Of a DNA stretch of 64,000 bases, positions 24,531 to 36,672 are shown one piece after another (the stretch's first letter is position 1; every line of letters begins with the position of its first letter). Position numbers and translations under genes: made by a program. A model generated the notes under the pieces. The model saw only the letters and a list, made by a program, of their open reading frames with translations, did not search any database and was not told the DNA's origin. This DNA comes from Antedon mediterranea (lineage: Eukaryota > Echinodermata > Crinoidea > Comatulida > Antedonidae): positions 2,175,001 through 2,239,000 of the forward strand of contig NC_092673.1 in assembly GCF_964355755.1 (NCBI RefSeq), read 5' to 3'.

Positions 24531-25474
24531 AGGGAATTAGTGTTATTTTAGTACCGAAGATGAAATCCAGCACTTATGTTATATTATATGTTCACATCGG
24601 ATGCGTCATCACAGAGCATCGATTCTTACGTCACGTCATGTCTGATGTGAACCAATGCGTAAATAATTTTAAAGCTTAGGTACTGGCATGAATTTTAAAT
24701 ATAATATTTGGTTAATTGTACATAAATCAAATATTTGTAACAGAAATCAAGACGAAAAAACATGAATTTTCCTTAATATGGTCAAATACAAAATTTGGCA
24801 AAATTCCTACACAAAAAAAAACCAGGAAGACTTTTTTTTCAGTAGTTAGGTAGTTAACCTAATGTAATAACATGTCTAGTGACTCCCTAGAAGGTGAAAA
24901 AAGATGGTGGATATACGGTGGATAATTTTTGCTATAGCATGAAAAAAAAAATCTTAAGTTGAATAAAAATACCAGAAATATAATATTCAAGTTATATTAC
25001 CTTATTTAGTCATCTGATAACATTTTTTACCACACCGTTTATTTTTCATAGCTTTTTAAAATGCCTCTCTATTTAAAAAATGTGTGTACAAAGGAATAGA
25101 GATTTTACTGTGTAATTTGAATTATCCCCCACTGATAAGATGGTGCTTATTTTCAACAAGCTCGTGTAACACAAATAAAATCCCAAAAATTATGAAACAT
25201 AGGGGAAACTATAGATCGATAATTATTGGAATGTATGATCAATAGACATTTTTTGCCCGCACCTGGCCTTTAAATTTGTGTGATGGTCACTTCCAAGTGA
25301 ATAACTGAACAATGGTGCCAAAATATTTTGAATGAAAATATGATTTGAAAAAGAAACACAAAACAACTTGTAATTACAGTAATATATTTTTTACAGAATG
25401 TTTTTAATAAAATTATTTTGACAGAAAGATACCAATTTTGACCTGCTCATTAAAAAGTGTTGACACATTGATCT
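24531..25474. other. Intergenic region between NLR locus and DDX56 3' end
   Basis: The receptor locus and DDX56 converge here. I see no coding sequence or recognisable element beyond AT-rich DNA. The left part probably holds further decayed retrotransposon sequence and the right part the DDX56 3' UTR. Confidence 0.5.
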
Positions 25475-28400
25475 CTATGTTTGACTTGAACGTTTAAATT
25501 TAAAACTTTTTAATGGATTCTCTTCTTTCTTTCTCTGAAATGATAAGAATTTAATGAAATATTATTAACATAATGTTCACTACTAATTTGAGGATATTGA
25601 TTTATAGGGGTAATGTTTTTGTAGTTTATTTTGCCTATGAAAATAGGCGTTAGTAATCAAAGTATTTTAATTGTTCAATACAGTAGTTGTAAAAAGATGA
25701 TACCTAAAATCTGTGTATGCACAGTTGCTCACTGATGCATATCATTCACAAAGACACTAGAAACATTGTTTCTTTTGCTTCTCACATATTAGGTGTATGT
25801 ATATGCACAGTTGCTCACTGATGCATATCGTCACGTGAGAGGAATTCACAAAAACACTAGAAACACTGTTTCTTTTGCTTCTCACATATTAGGTGTTGCA
25901 GATCAGCACTCTTGTTACTACATACATACATTTATCTACCTCAAATTACCTACCTTTATTTTGACAGCCTTTGATTCTATTTGAGTACTATTTGCATCTG
26001 GGTTAACACGTTTCCTTGTGAATGATGTATTGCCTTTTAAAGCTTTTGGAACTTGAAAAAAAGAAACCAGAAAAATATTAATTAGAAAAATAAAGAAATA
26101 AATTATATTGTCTGCTTCATCTATCTTGTAGCTGTAATCAACTTAGCAAGGCATGTATTACTACTAATCAAAATACCTAACTTTATTTACCCATAACATA
26201 GTATATTTTCTATATCTGAAATATATGCCACCAACAGAATAAATATGAGAGTAACGGAGTATTTTCTATATAGCCAAATGGCTTAACATATATTTTTATT
26301 GTATTTGTATACGTTTTTATCTGATTATGGAATAAAAATGTCGATGATTGTTTAAAAAAAAACCATTTATATTAACTATACTAACATCCTCATTTGTGAC
26401 TATTACTTCCTACCTAGGTAGGTAGTCGGGTACAGAAGAGAGCTCTGCATGTACTTAACAATAACATTCAGTCTAACCAACCTAGGTAGTCTGGTACAGA
26501 AGAGAGCACTGCATGTAATTTAACAATAACCTTCAGTCTAACCAACCTAGATAGTCAGGTACAGAAGAGAGCTCTGCATGTACTTTAGCTGAATGCAATG
26601 CCTTGTCATGACGTAACAACTTCAAGTCTCGTGGATTATCATCAAAATACGTTTTCAGTTTCTTGGAATTCAAAATTTCGGACTTGATCTCTTTTAACCT
26701 AGCCTCCTTGACAGCAACTTTTGTGACAGCTCTCAATGCATCCTGCAGGAACAATAACCATTGGATATTTACATGTATTAAGATACATAGCTTTTGTTTT
26801 GTTTGCAAACTTACATTAAATAATTTTTTATCACTTGGCTCTTTATACTTAAAAGCAAAGATATTATACAAACAAACTATATATACTTCTCATGCAATTG
26901 ATCAAAGCCTTAAATATGCATGAGTTATTTAATTTCGTTTTCTTTTAATTTATTTCTGGCAGTCTTATTTTTTATTTAGCTTTTGGCTTATTTTATTTGT
27001 ATCTCCATTGAGATCCTTCAACTAATACCCACAGCACTGTCAATTTTATAAAACCTTAAATGTACATTATGCAGAAAGAAATTTTTGTTAAAAATATTTT
27101 TTTAAAGCAAGACTACAACACTAACCTGTGCCCGGTATCTGAATCCTTCTATCTCAGACATTCTAAATTTATATGGCTTCAGTGGAGATGCATTGTCACC
27201 TACAAAGATAGATTGGATTAGATGTGAGGGCGTGTGGCGCAGTGTGTTGGACGTTGGCATACTGATTGTGAGACCGAGGTTAGAATCCAACTCTCGTTGC
27301 ATTGCTTGTATCCGTAGGCAAGATGCTTTATTTACGTTTGCCTCTCTCCACCCAGGTGTATAAATTGGGTACCCGGTTAGAATAGAAATTTGCGCTGATT
27401 ACTAGCTGCATTATGGGATATATGTTTCCATGTGTTTGATCCAAAAAAATGACTGGGGTAATAATGTTCAGCGCATTGAGAGCTTGCTTATATGCGCTAT
27501 ATAAGAATGAATTATTATTATTAGTGGTTAGTTAGATAGATACTTCAGGATCACTGTAAAGTAATAGGCACACAGTATGTATTGATTTGACTGGATCATT
27601 TAAATACCTGATTGAAGCGTGCTTTCTATCTCATTAAAAACATCCAATTCATTTTCACCAACAAATGAGAGTGATGTACCCAACTGATCACCTCTTGCAG
27701 TCCTTTAAAATGTATTAAACAAAACTAATTAGTTAGTGCTTGATCTTCAATACCCAGGAGTTGTAGTGCAAGATTGGCTTGATGTTTCTGTAAAATTTCA
27801 CCTATGGGAGACGGCTTAGCAGTGGGTCTGATATTGGGAGAGGGTGGGTGGAGGTGCGGCGGTTGCGAAAGGGGAATTATACTTATTTAGATTGATATCA
27901 GTGTCTTTAATTACTAATCTGTCACACCTTCCATGGTGAAATATCATAAATCTATGGGAGACTCTCTAGAATTAGAAGATCATCTGGGTGATATGTGGTC
28001 GGGTTGGGGGGGGGGGGGGTGTGGGTTGTTGGGGGTTGGTGTGGGTTGTTGAGAGTTATATTTAATTATTATTCTGTCTCACCTTCCTACACGGTGGATG
28101 TACGCTTTCAGAGACAATGGGAAATCAAAATTCACTACGTTTGAGACATTTTGAAAGTCTATTCCCCTTGATACACCGTATTCTTTAGATTTTTTCTTGA
28201 TTTTCTTTCTGAAAAAAAAAATGTGAAAATTGATGATTAGTATTTACAATATCAAAAAACTAAATATGGGCATTAGTTGTGTAGGTCATGAATATTCATG
28301 ATTATACTACAGAATGATTAGTGTCTAGTATAATATGACAATACTTCCGTAATACAGCATCTCATGTGTTTCACATATGATGCCAGTATCATGGGTTAGG

Positions 28401-31400
28401 TTAAGTAAGAATCTGATACAGACACTACATATACTTTTCACTGGTGATGCTGTATCATGGAATTTGCCCATGGACAAATTTAGATATAGCACCGAGCATC
28501 TGCTAAAATATTGTATGTTTGTAAATTGAACAAGCGTGACGAACATTAACTTATTTGGCGTAAAGTGTGCCCTCAAGTTGTTGATGTACGCGGTCTTAGC
28601 TAAGACTGTTTTATAGCAATGGTCTAACAGGGGTGGCTTTAGTAAGACCATCTATCTGATATTAAAGCCGGCTTTAATCAGGGAGTTACGACCATCAGTT
28701 AAGACTGTTTTATAGCAATCCGGATTTAACTTACTTCAACTGTTTGTTACTTTCACCATCGGCAACATTATGCTTTTTGTCCAATATGATGCTTTCATCT
28801 GACGCAATGATGATGTCATAGAGGCCACTGTTGAATTGGTTTACTATATGACAACGTGAATTCACAGGAAGTTCAGAGTTCAATACACAACTACGTATTT
28901 GAAACTGTTCCAAGAACAGCTTTAGTCTGCAAAAATTAAACAAAATATTAAAATGATACTGTATTTACAAATTGTTTACTACAGTCTCTCCCAAGACTTT
29001 TCTTGAGATTCAAAAGGTTCTAAATTCATTTTTTTTACCATTAAAAATTCATTTCGAATATCAGACTTTCTGTAAAACCAGACATGTTAGGCCAGCCCAA
29101 AGGTGTTCGCTATTGGGAGAGTTGACTGTATTTCTCTGAATGCTTTGGAAAAAATAACAATGATAATATTTTTTTTCACACCATCCAAAAACAAGCACTG
29201 GCTTGACAATTACAGGATGTAAAACACTTGCTTTCATAAAAAAGTCTCATACAAGGATTAAATAGTGGCATTGTATTGGCCATAAAATTTTGGAATTTTT
29301 ACAAGGTTTGAACCAAGTATTGGTAAGCAAGCATGCCAACCAAGCCACATTAAAATTTAACATATACATGATCTATACTTTACCTGATACACCTGTCAAT
29401 TGTATTCACAAAGATAATTGTCTTGCCTCGAATCAGCTTTAACTTGAGTAATGAGAAGATAAGTAGAAACTTGTCATCCTGGGCGCATTTCACATGGTAT
29501 TGGGATAGCTGGCCACTGTCTGCTAAATCGGAATCCTCCAACTTTAAAATCACCTAATTTAAATAATTGTAAATGTAGTAGTTTAATGTTTAAAGACACT
29601 TAATTATATATCGGTACCTTTCAAATCATAGCATCTGATTGGTTAATCGCCGGTCTATAGTTATTGCCATGCCCTTGAACTATAGACTGGCTGAACTACG
29701 CATGTCTGTTTCCACTTCAATACAATTGGATACACATGCGCGACGGAATGATTTCATAGCTAGTCCTAGTCTATAATATGATTCACTTTTGTAGATGGAG
29801 CTGACTGATGGAGCGGCCAGTTAAAATATGTAGAAACAAATAAAGTATGATTTGGGAATATTTATCGCATATCTGGAAGCGACGAATTATCAAATCAAAT
29901 TTTTTTTTCTTCTAGCTACCTAGGCCTACTCCAACCAAGTCCATGTTATGCATTCACTTTGGCCTAGCCTACAGCCAAATTGCATTGTATGGTATATAAA
30001 ACAAATATTTACTGGGTTTCACCATTGATCTGGAGACTATACTATATCCCTCGACTTCGTTTCGGAATATAGTATAGTCTCCAGATCATCTTAGGCTATA
30101 TTGTTAACCGTGCCCCTCATCCCAGTCAATATTTGTATACTATCTGCAGCTTCCCCAACTTGTTATCGACTTTTGAACTTGGTCAAGATATGAATGTTAA
30201 ACATCTGACATTCAGTACTGGAATTATTACATTATCAACTATAGAAACTGCAAAGACTACAGTACCGGACAGAATTATTGCAGATTTTGAACGCATTCAA
30301 CGCATTGTTAAAGTGTTGACAACGCGTTGAAACTGCGTTGTCCGTTGGCGTTGAAAGTGTTGAGTTCGTTGAACTGTTTATTCAACCAACACAATGTGTT
30401 GCGTTGAGTTTGCGTTGAAATAACGAACAATCGGATTCGTATGGTATTTACAGATTGCCAGTGTGTATTAGTAGTAGTAGTAATAGTATAAAATACAGTA
30501 TTACAAATATTTAAGAAAACAAACATAATGTGTATTTTTCCGCGGAAGCCTAGCTTAATATATTACACTAGGCTAGGCCTACTACTAACGAGTAGGCCCC
30601 GTGTGTATATGAGCCGCGTCTGCCATCGCAGTTAAAAGTAGTGGTCATGTCCTCCATTACTGTGTGCCTATATTAACTGGAGTATTAAATACCAAAGTTA
30701 AGGCGGCGGTGAATCTTGGAGGCTAGGTCACATCGTAATTAATTATTTCCAAACTAAAAACTTCGCAGTACTGTACTACATTTTTCTCGATTATTTATAA
30801 AAACAACGTAGCCTACACCCGCCGCCATGGAAGGCAACAATACACCACCAACATAACGATCCAGCATGGTCGTCGTCTTTTTCACGCATGCTTTTCGTGA
30901 CGTGAGGGACGAACTGATCGAAAGGTGAAGAGTTCATTCATTATGAAATAACGCGTAATTAAAAGGGAAAAAAAATCGTTTAGTTTTATTATTATCCATA
31001 AATATATCATTATCATGTATTATATTATAAATTAATTATTGTGATGCCTAACGTAACCCATGCAGAGAAAAGCGTTAAATATAATCAAGAAATAGGAATG
31101 ACCAATTTGATGACAATAGGCAATGTTAGGCGTTTTCTTTAAAATCAAAACCTGTGCCATACCATATTATTCACGCCAAGGTGTAACCCACAAATATTTG
31201 AATAACCAAACAATTCAGAATAAAGAACCACTTTATTCTGATGCAAGACAATATATTATTACAGGCGAGGTTTAGGCGTTTTCTCTTTAACATACTATTG
31301 TTTTGTTTCTTAATATAATTATATTGGCCTCCTCCTGAAACTGTATGAATGGGATGGGAGTTGGGAGTTGCGAGAATATGCGAGCGAACAGCCAAGATTT

Positions 31401-34400
31401 TAATCAGTTTACAGCGTGATGCTTTTCAAAACGCGCAACGTTTTCAACGCGTTCAACGCTATGGGATTCAATTGTTTAACGTCGTCAATGAACGGTCAAC
31501 GGGTTCAACACATTCAACACGCTCTATTGTTAACGTATTCAAAACGCTTTTTGTACTTAAAAATGTAATGTTGTTCGATTTATAAAGATTTAAATTGGTT
31601 CATGGGTGTCGGACACGTCAATTTTTTTAGTTCTTTCAAATTACATTACAACAAACAATGGGACAATTATAAAATAAAAACCAAAATAGAGAAACAATAT
31701 TTTAACTTTATCTCTTGAATCTCGAACAGCTAAAAAATGTAGGCCTAAATAAAATTAATTACTTCATCGTCATTAACGATCGTTAAATACGTCATAACAC
31801 ACGTGGTGTTTTTCTTGAGGAAACCAGGGTGGCGGCCTCGTGTGTTGATGTCAGTAATTTCCACGTTGTTTGATTTTACGACGTGAGATCGTGTTTTCCC
31901 CCGGAAGGCCTACAGCAGTACAGTGTTAACTGTTAGACTTGGCATCGACCTTATTATTCGATGTTTTCCTTCACTAAACACTGGGAAATATCACTGTGTG
32001 TTTTATTTGGTAACTGTCCGTTCAATACTTAAAAATATATCTAAGCTTCATATATATTTTATTTATATTAAAATATCTGGTAGTGACTGCCGATAGGTAT
32101 TTTGCCTGTTGTTGTTACTGATCGTTCAGGCGTGCAATCGGCCAGTCTAGTGCTGCAGCAGCTAGCGTTGAAATAACTAATTGTTTACTTGACATGCTGA
32201 TAATGACTTTCGTTGAATAAACAACTAAACGTTGAAAGCCGTTCAACGCAACGCAAACACAACGCAACGACAACGTGTTGAATGCGTTGGGATTTTTGCA
32301 ATAATTCTGTCCTGTACTGTACCAAACTAAACAAAAAGTCTGAATGTTCAAACAAAATGTTAGCAAGGGGAAAACTAATATTAGACAGGAAAAACCAAAT
32401 TTGTCTCTTACAGGATTATGTAGCACAAGTTTCTTTAATTCCACCACCTCTTCACTCAGAGTTGCTGACATCAGAATGGATTGGTAGATTTTTGGTAAGT
32501 ATTCTAGAATAGCTTTGACATCAGATTCATAACCAAACGAGAACACTAGATCAGCCTCATCGATTACCAGCATCTCAAGTGATTCCTTCAAGTCAAGATT
32601 ATTGGATTGAAGATGTTGCAGAATACGACCTGGTGTTCCAACAACAATGTCAGGTTTTTCCATCAATATTGACCTCAAGAAAAAAACAAACATTTCAATT
32701 TTTTTATTAGTTGTAACAGTATGAAACTTTTCTACAGAAGTGAATAACAATTTCAATAAATGATATCAGGTACTGTTCCTCATTTCACATCACATACTAT
32801 CGTTCATACTACACACAGTGTGTTTTATTTAGGGTAATAACAAATACTAAATTTTACTCCTTGGCTTTATTTCATAATTTTCTTATCCTTGATAAAAAGT
32901 ATCCCACAATGTCATTTTCACAGTACACTGATGGTTGAATTGACACAGTTGTCTATTAATCATTGGTAAGTCTCATCATTAAAATTAATCAATTTAGAAC
33001 CATGAAATAGAACATTTTTCAATATTTGGACTGACCTTTGTGCTGTAATGTTGACCTGACCTGACACATCTGCACATTTTACCTCTCTAGAACAGCTACT
33101 GGATAAATCCTATTTAAAACATACATATTATTTTAACTTCTTCTTCCTATTATTTCACACAATATAACCTTTCAAATTATACAGATTAATTTAAATATAT
33201 GAAAACATTATTCTCTCTCTCTTTCTTATTTCCATTCATCATACAAAATCATAAATATACATAAATAATCATTCTTGTACAGTAATCATGTTTCTTAAAA
33301 CACACATAAGGTAAAGCAAAATATCGATATTTTTAAATAGCGATATTAGAACATATTATTATTTAACATAATATAAAGTTTCAGGTCAAAGTTATGCTTA
33401 TTTATTTACTAATTTAAATATAAAGTATAAACACATTAATAATGTTATGTTTGTTACCTTAATATTAGAGTAGACTTGTTTGCAGAGTTCTCGTGAAGGA
33501 GTCAATACTAAAGTTGACACATACTGTTCATCACTTGTCTTAAATATAAAGAATAAATAAAATATAATATAAAAAATAATAGATTAAATACAGATACAGT
33601 ATCACTTGAATTTGGAATATATTACATGAATGATATACTAATAAATATGATGGGTGTGGTAGGAAAATGAGGATTTTAAATTTAATTTATAAACTTTTAA
33701 TGGGAATCAGATGTGAATAGCTCATTTAAAATGGTAAGGATAGGAAAACAGAACAGAAATGAATAGTACAGTAAGTAAAGTAGTGCAGTAAGTAAAGTAG
33801 TACAGTAACTCTGCTAAACAAATATTTAAGAGAAATAGTATTAGTAGTTGTCAGTAAAAAACTTTTCTGTTAGGCCAAATAAAAAAACATACTTGTTAAG
33901 CGTCACCGCCCGCTCCTGATTATCCAGCCGCCTCTCTTTTTTTTTTTTTTTTACCGATATACAACGGAAAGTTCAGCGGCCCGGCCCAGCTCCAGAGTAA
34001 GGCTCGAAATTCACGCTAGCAAACTAGCATTTTGCTAGTAGATTCTTCATAATTGCTATTTGAAAATTTCAAAACTAGCAAATGTTTGTTAGGCTAGTGT
34101 AATTTTTGAAAAATACGTACTTTTTAGCTTAGCCAACGCTAGCCGCCGATCGCTCTATGGCGACAACGGCAATTTGGTGAAAACAATTGTTTCATTTACA
34201 CGCCGCCGATTTACGTCAGGAAACGTGAATAGCACCGTGAATCATGTAATGTGGTAAACAGCAAGCTTTTTCCCCAACACATTAAATCATGTGCATTTAG
34301 TACGTCGCTGAGGATTACATCATCAGTCACGTGATTACAGAATACGCGATTATCAATTTAGGGATTTAACGAAATAAATATTTTGCCTACACAGTGGTTG

Positions 34401-35846
34401 AAGCGCGTTTTTTTATAGGTTCGTAAATAGGAAACACCCCATACATAATGGACTCTACCAATTTTGTTTACGATGATCTCGAGATCGGCACACCACGAGG
34501 TCCTGTTGGGCGATGGGTTTCCTTATGCCTGGTTTACCTGTGGAATTGCATCACAACTTTAAATACTGATTTACACAGCAATTGGCAAAGGATTCATCAA
34601 AGAAGAATGAATACGTTGAATAAAATTTCACTTAAGAAATGCCGTAAGCTGTTTTCAAACTATAAATCAGCCCACTATTTAGTGTTATTTAGACCAAATC
34701 ATGCTTCTCGCGATAGGGAATTTCCAATAGATGAGTCGAGCGAGAGACGGCGGATGGCCGATGAGTGAGGTGGGGGTAGCAGCTTGGACGGATTAGTTAG
34801 CCTAGGGCCTACAATTTCGCTTGGTGGCAATTAAATTTAATGTTTTAATTACGTCTGGATATAAACAATACAAAAATCAATTTTGTCATAAGCAATAATA
34901 TTTCATACATAGTCAATTTTGTTCTGTTTCGCATTTTAAAAGTTTGACGTTTCGTCCTAAAAAAAAGTGGGGCAAAACGTCCACCGCGCAAAAATATACC
35001 TCTATAAAAAGTAAAAAAAAAAAAAAAAACCGTCCCCCCGCCCCTGAAAATTTATGAGGGTGTGACGCTTAACAAGTATATTTTTTTATTTGGCCTTACT
35101 ACTACACATGTCGATCAGCAAGTAAGTAGTAAGCTTAGCTTTATATGTTGTATTAAATATTACCAGTTTCCGAAGCAGTATTTTCTGTATAAGAGGAACA
35201 ACAAAGGCAGCCGTCTTTCCAGATCCAGTCCTTGCACGTGCCATGACATCTTTACCCTCAAGAACCAATGGTATGGCCTGTTCTTGTATGAGTGTTGGTT
35301 TGGCCCAGCCAAGTTTTGCAATATCCTATGCAAAAAAAAATACAATCGAACCCAAACTTTTATGTTAAAATATGAATGAAATTAAATCAATTTGTCAACA
35401 GATTTCTTGGTCTTATAAAATATTAAATAATAATATTAATAGATTAGATTCTGTGTATTTAATTTATACTGCATAAATATTTGCTGAAATTGGGAAGATC
35501 GGTACTTCGCTTAATTTGCCGGAATTGATATATTGGGAGAACATGACTGAGAGTGAGAGGTAACTGTAGACGTAATATAAATGGTGCGAAACGACCCTGA
35601 TTCGGTCGGTCCGGTAATTGGGGCCGATCTCATCATCGACATCATTTCGACAAACAGAGATTGGGCCTGGCTGAGTCATACAAAGAATAAATTAAAACAA
35701 ATACAAACCTTCAGCACACGGTCATCAAGTCCCATTTCATGAAATTCCACACACGTTTCCTCCACATTATCATCACTATCTGGGCCTAAGCCTAGATCAA
35801 CAAGTGATTTATTTGTGTTTTTCTTTTTCGATTTCTTTTTTGCCAT
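25475..35846 (-). CDS. DDX56: DEAD-box RNA helicase DDX56
   Basis: Thirteen exons in transcript order: 35709-35846, 35164-35325, 33458-33538, 33036-33109, 32412-32673, 29384-29553, 28735-28926, 28083-28208, 27608-27702, 27126-27199, 26547-26742, 25954-26051, 25475-25534. They join in frame to 575 residues (human about 547). Motifs run in order: Q motif ([14 protein letters not shown]), I ([10 protein letters not shown]), Ia (TPSREL), Ib (VGTPGRIL), II (VIDEADLVF), III (MSATL), IV (IIFVNTIDR), V (SRGIDF), VI (HRVGRTARG, split between exons 8 and 9), then [12 protein letters not shown] and a basic tail ending [10 protein letters not shown]. The family works in the nucleolus in large ribosomal subunit assembly. 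All junctions are GT-AG. Introns 2 and 5 hold large DNA elements. Confidence 0.95.
25708..25895. repeat. Two tandem copies of a ~90-100-bp sequence in DDX56 intron 12
   Basis: Both copies share GCACAGTTGCTCACTGATGC and TTTCTTTTGCTTCTCACATA. Copy 2 has an extra short insert (CGTCACGTGAGAGG). No function seen. Confidence 0.75.
26412..26590 (-). repeat. Tandem triplication over the DDX56 exon 11 donor
   Basis: Three ~67-bp units each contain the minus-strand coding phrase SSVPDYL. The real exon uses the copy at about 26540-26590 (donor at 26546). The middle copy near 26473-26519 also keeps the GTTGGT donor. The outer copy near 26412-26455 is altered at the donor. Reading past the first donor meets a stop within six codons, so the extra copies are probably intronic. 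Confidence 0.75.
27222..27525 (+). mobile_element. tRNA-derived SINE (family B), full-length-like
   Basis: The head GGCGTGTGGCGCAGTGTGTT resembles an A box and GGTTAGAATCC a B box. The body has CTCCACCCAGGTGTATAAAT and GACTGGGGTAATAATGTTCA, and the end GCGCTATATAAGAATGAATT runs into an ATT repeat. The 3' half recurs inverted at about 5300-5495. It lies in DDX56 intron 9. Confidence 0.75.
28585..28735. repeat. Short direct repeat in DDX56 intron 7
   Basis: TAAGACTGTTTTATAGCAAT occurs near 28601 and again near 28700, with AAAGCCGGCTTTAA between. It may be the remnant of a MITE. Terminal repeats are not clear. Confidence 0.4.
29185..29357 (-). mobile_element. SINE (family A), inverted copy
   Basis: Read on the minus strand, GTGGCTTGGTTGGCATGCTT and TTGGTTCAAACC match the tRNA-like head of the element at 5990, followed by TGTTTTACATCCTGTAATTG, also shared with it. 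It lies in DDX56 intron 6. Confidence 0.65.
30027..30087. repeat. Perfect 21-bp inverted repeat with 19-base spacer
   Basis: The left arm at 30027-30047 begins GATCTGGAGACTATACTATA; its exact reverse complement occupies 30067-30087. The spacer is CCCTCGACTTCGTTTCGGA. It lies in DDX56 intron 5. A transcript from either strand could form a long hairpin. Confidence 0.9.
30259..32320. mobile_element. ~2.06-kb foldback element in DDX56 intron 5
   Basis: The left end ACAGTACCGGACAGAATTAT is mirrored by the right end ATAATTCTGTCCTGTACTGT at 32301-32320. Inside both ends are GC-rich arms built from GTTGAA/CAACGC words (about 30288-30430 and 32205-32285), and a further copy lies near 31420-31545. No transposase frame was recognised. 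The target-site duplication is unclear. Confidence 0.7.
33873..35095. mobile_element. 1.2-kb PIF/Harbinger-like element in DDX56 intron 2
   Basis: The ends are inverted: GGCCAAATAAAAAAA then ATACTTGTTAAGCGTCAC on the left, and the reverse complement at about 35060-35095. The element is flanked by TTA at 33870-33872 and 35096-35098, the 3-bp target duplication typical of PIF/Harbinger elements. Poly-T (33938) and poly-A (35012) runs sit near the two ends. No transposase is recognised, so it would need a helper. It ends 68 bases from DDX56 exon 2. Confidence 0.8.
34448..34768 (+). CDS. Unrecognised 106-codon open frame inside the Harbinger-like element
   Basis: It starts [10 protein letters not shown], has a hydrophobic stretch ([12 protein letters not shown]) and a basic region ([18 protein letters not shown]), and ends in a charged tail. 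I do not recognise it, and it lacks the DDE residues or the Myb-like partner expected of Harbinger. It may be captured host sequence, a decayed element gene or chance. Upstream bases show no clear promoter. Confidence 0.25.
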   Translation: MDSTNFVYDDLEIGTPRGPVGRWVSLCLVYLWNCITTLNTDLHSNWQRIHQRRMNTLNKISLKKCRKLFSNYKSAHYLVLFRPNHASRDREFPIDESSERRRMADE

Positions 35847-36576
35847 GCTGCTTTTTTTTTCTCGCCTTTTAATAACTGACGATGAGGGGGTGAGTACAGA
35901 TTATCAGTTTTTTGTTTTTCAGAGTATTAATAATTGTCTAAATAATTTATATATACTGTAAATTATCCCTGTATTACCGTATCTCTTCCTGCCTTCAATA
36001 AACGAAAATTAGCATTGTTTCTCTACAAAAAAAATTCTTTTTCAATTTACAGACAGATAAGTTACCCAAAACAACTTGTTAAATAATAAATCACGATTTA
36101 AATTTACAAAATAGTCTTTACAAAATAAAAATAAAACAAAGTTAAAATATTTATTTTGATTTGCAATAATGTGATATTTATTCTTACAAAGATAATTATG
36201 ATTTATTTGTGTCAGTCAATTTTTCCCTAATTCTGAGACCCTTATGACCATTTATTTCTATTTTAATTTCCCAAAATTTACTCTTACTAACATTTCTGAA
36301 TGCACTTATTAAATATAAAATTGGCTCAATTTACTCTTATTACTTAATTATTATTATTTAAAACTCTTCTTTGATATTAAGTTATTTCTTGAGTCCAGCA
36401 TATGCAAGATTTAAACCAAGGGGAGAGTGAGACCAGGTGGGTATATAGGTATTTATATCACAAGAGTTATAAAATAAAAGTTATCTTATCTTATCTTATC
36501 TTATCAAGCTTACTCCACCCACCCTGCTGAAGTACAGTAGTATGTGTTACAGGTGATTTGCAAAATCTCTCATCAT

Positions 36577-36582
36577 TTTATT
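36577..36582 (-). promoter_or_regulatory. Likely CHMP7 polyadenylation signal
   Basis: TTTATT on the plus strand is AATAAA on the minus strand, about 90 bases after the CHMP7 stop. This would leave a short 3' UTR before the DDX56 5' flank. Confidence 0.45.
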
Positions 36583-36672
36583 TATGCTTACTTGGTGAAA
36601 AATGGTCTAATTCTAGCCCCCTCTACTCTATTTAGAATACCAAATTACATTAACTACATGCACAGTAGATCA

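Noticed and set aside
36480-36506. TTATC pentanucleotide run
   Set aside because: Only about five units; an ordinary microsatellite with no further structure.
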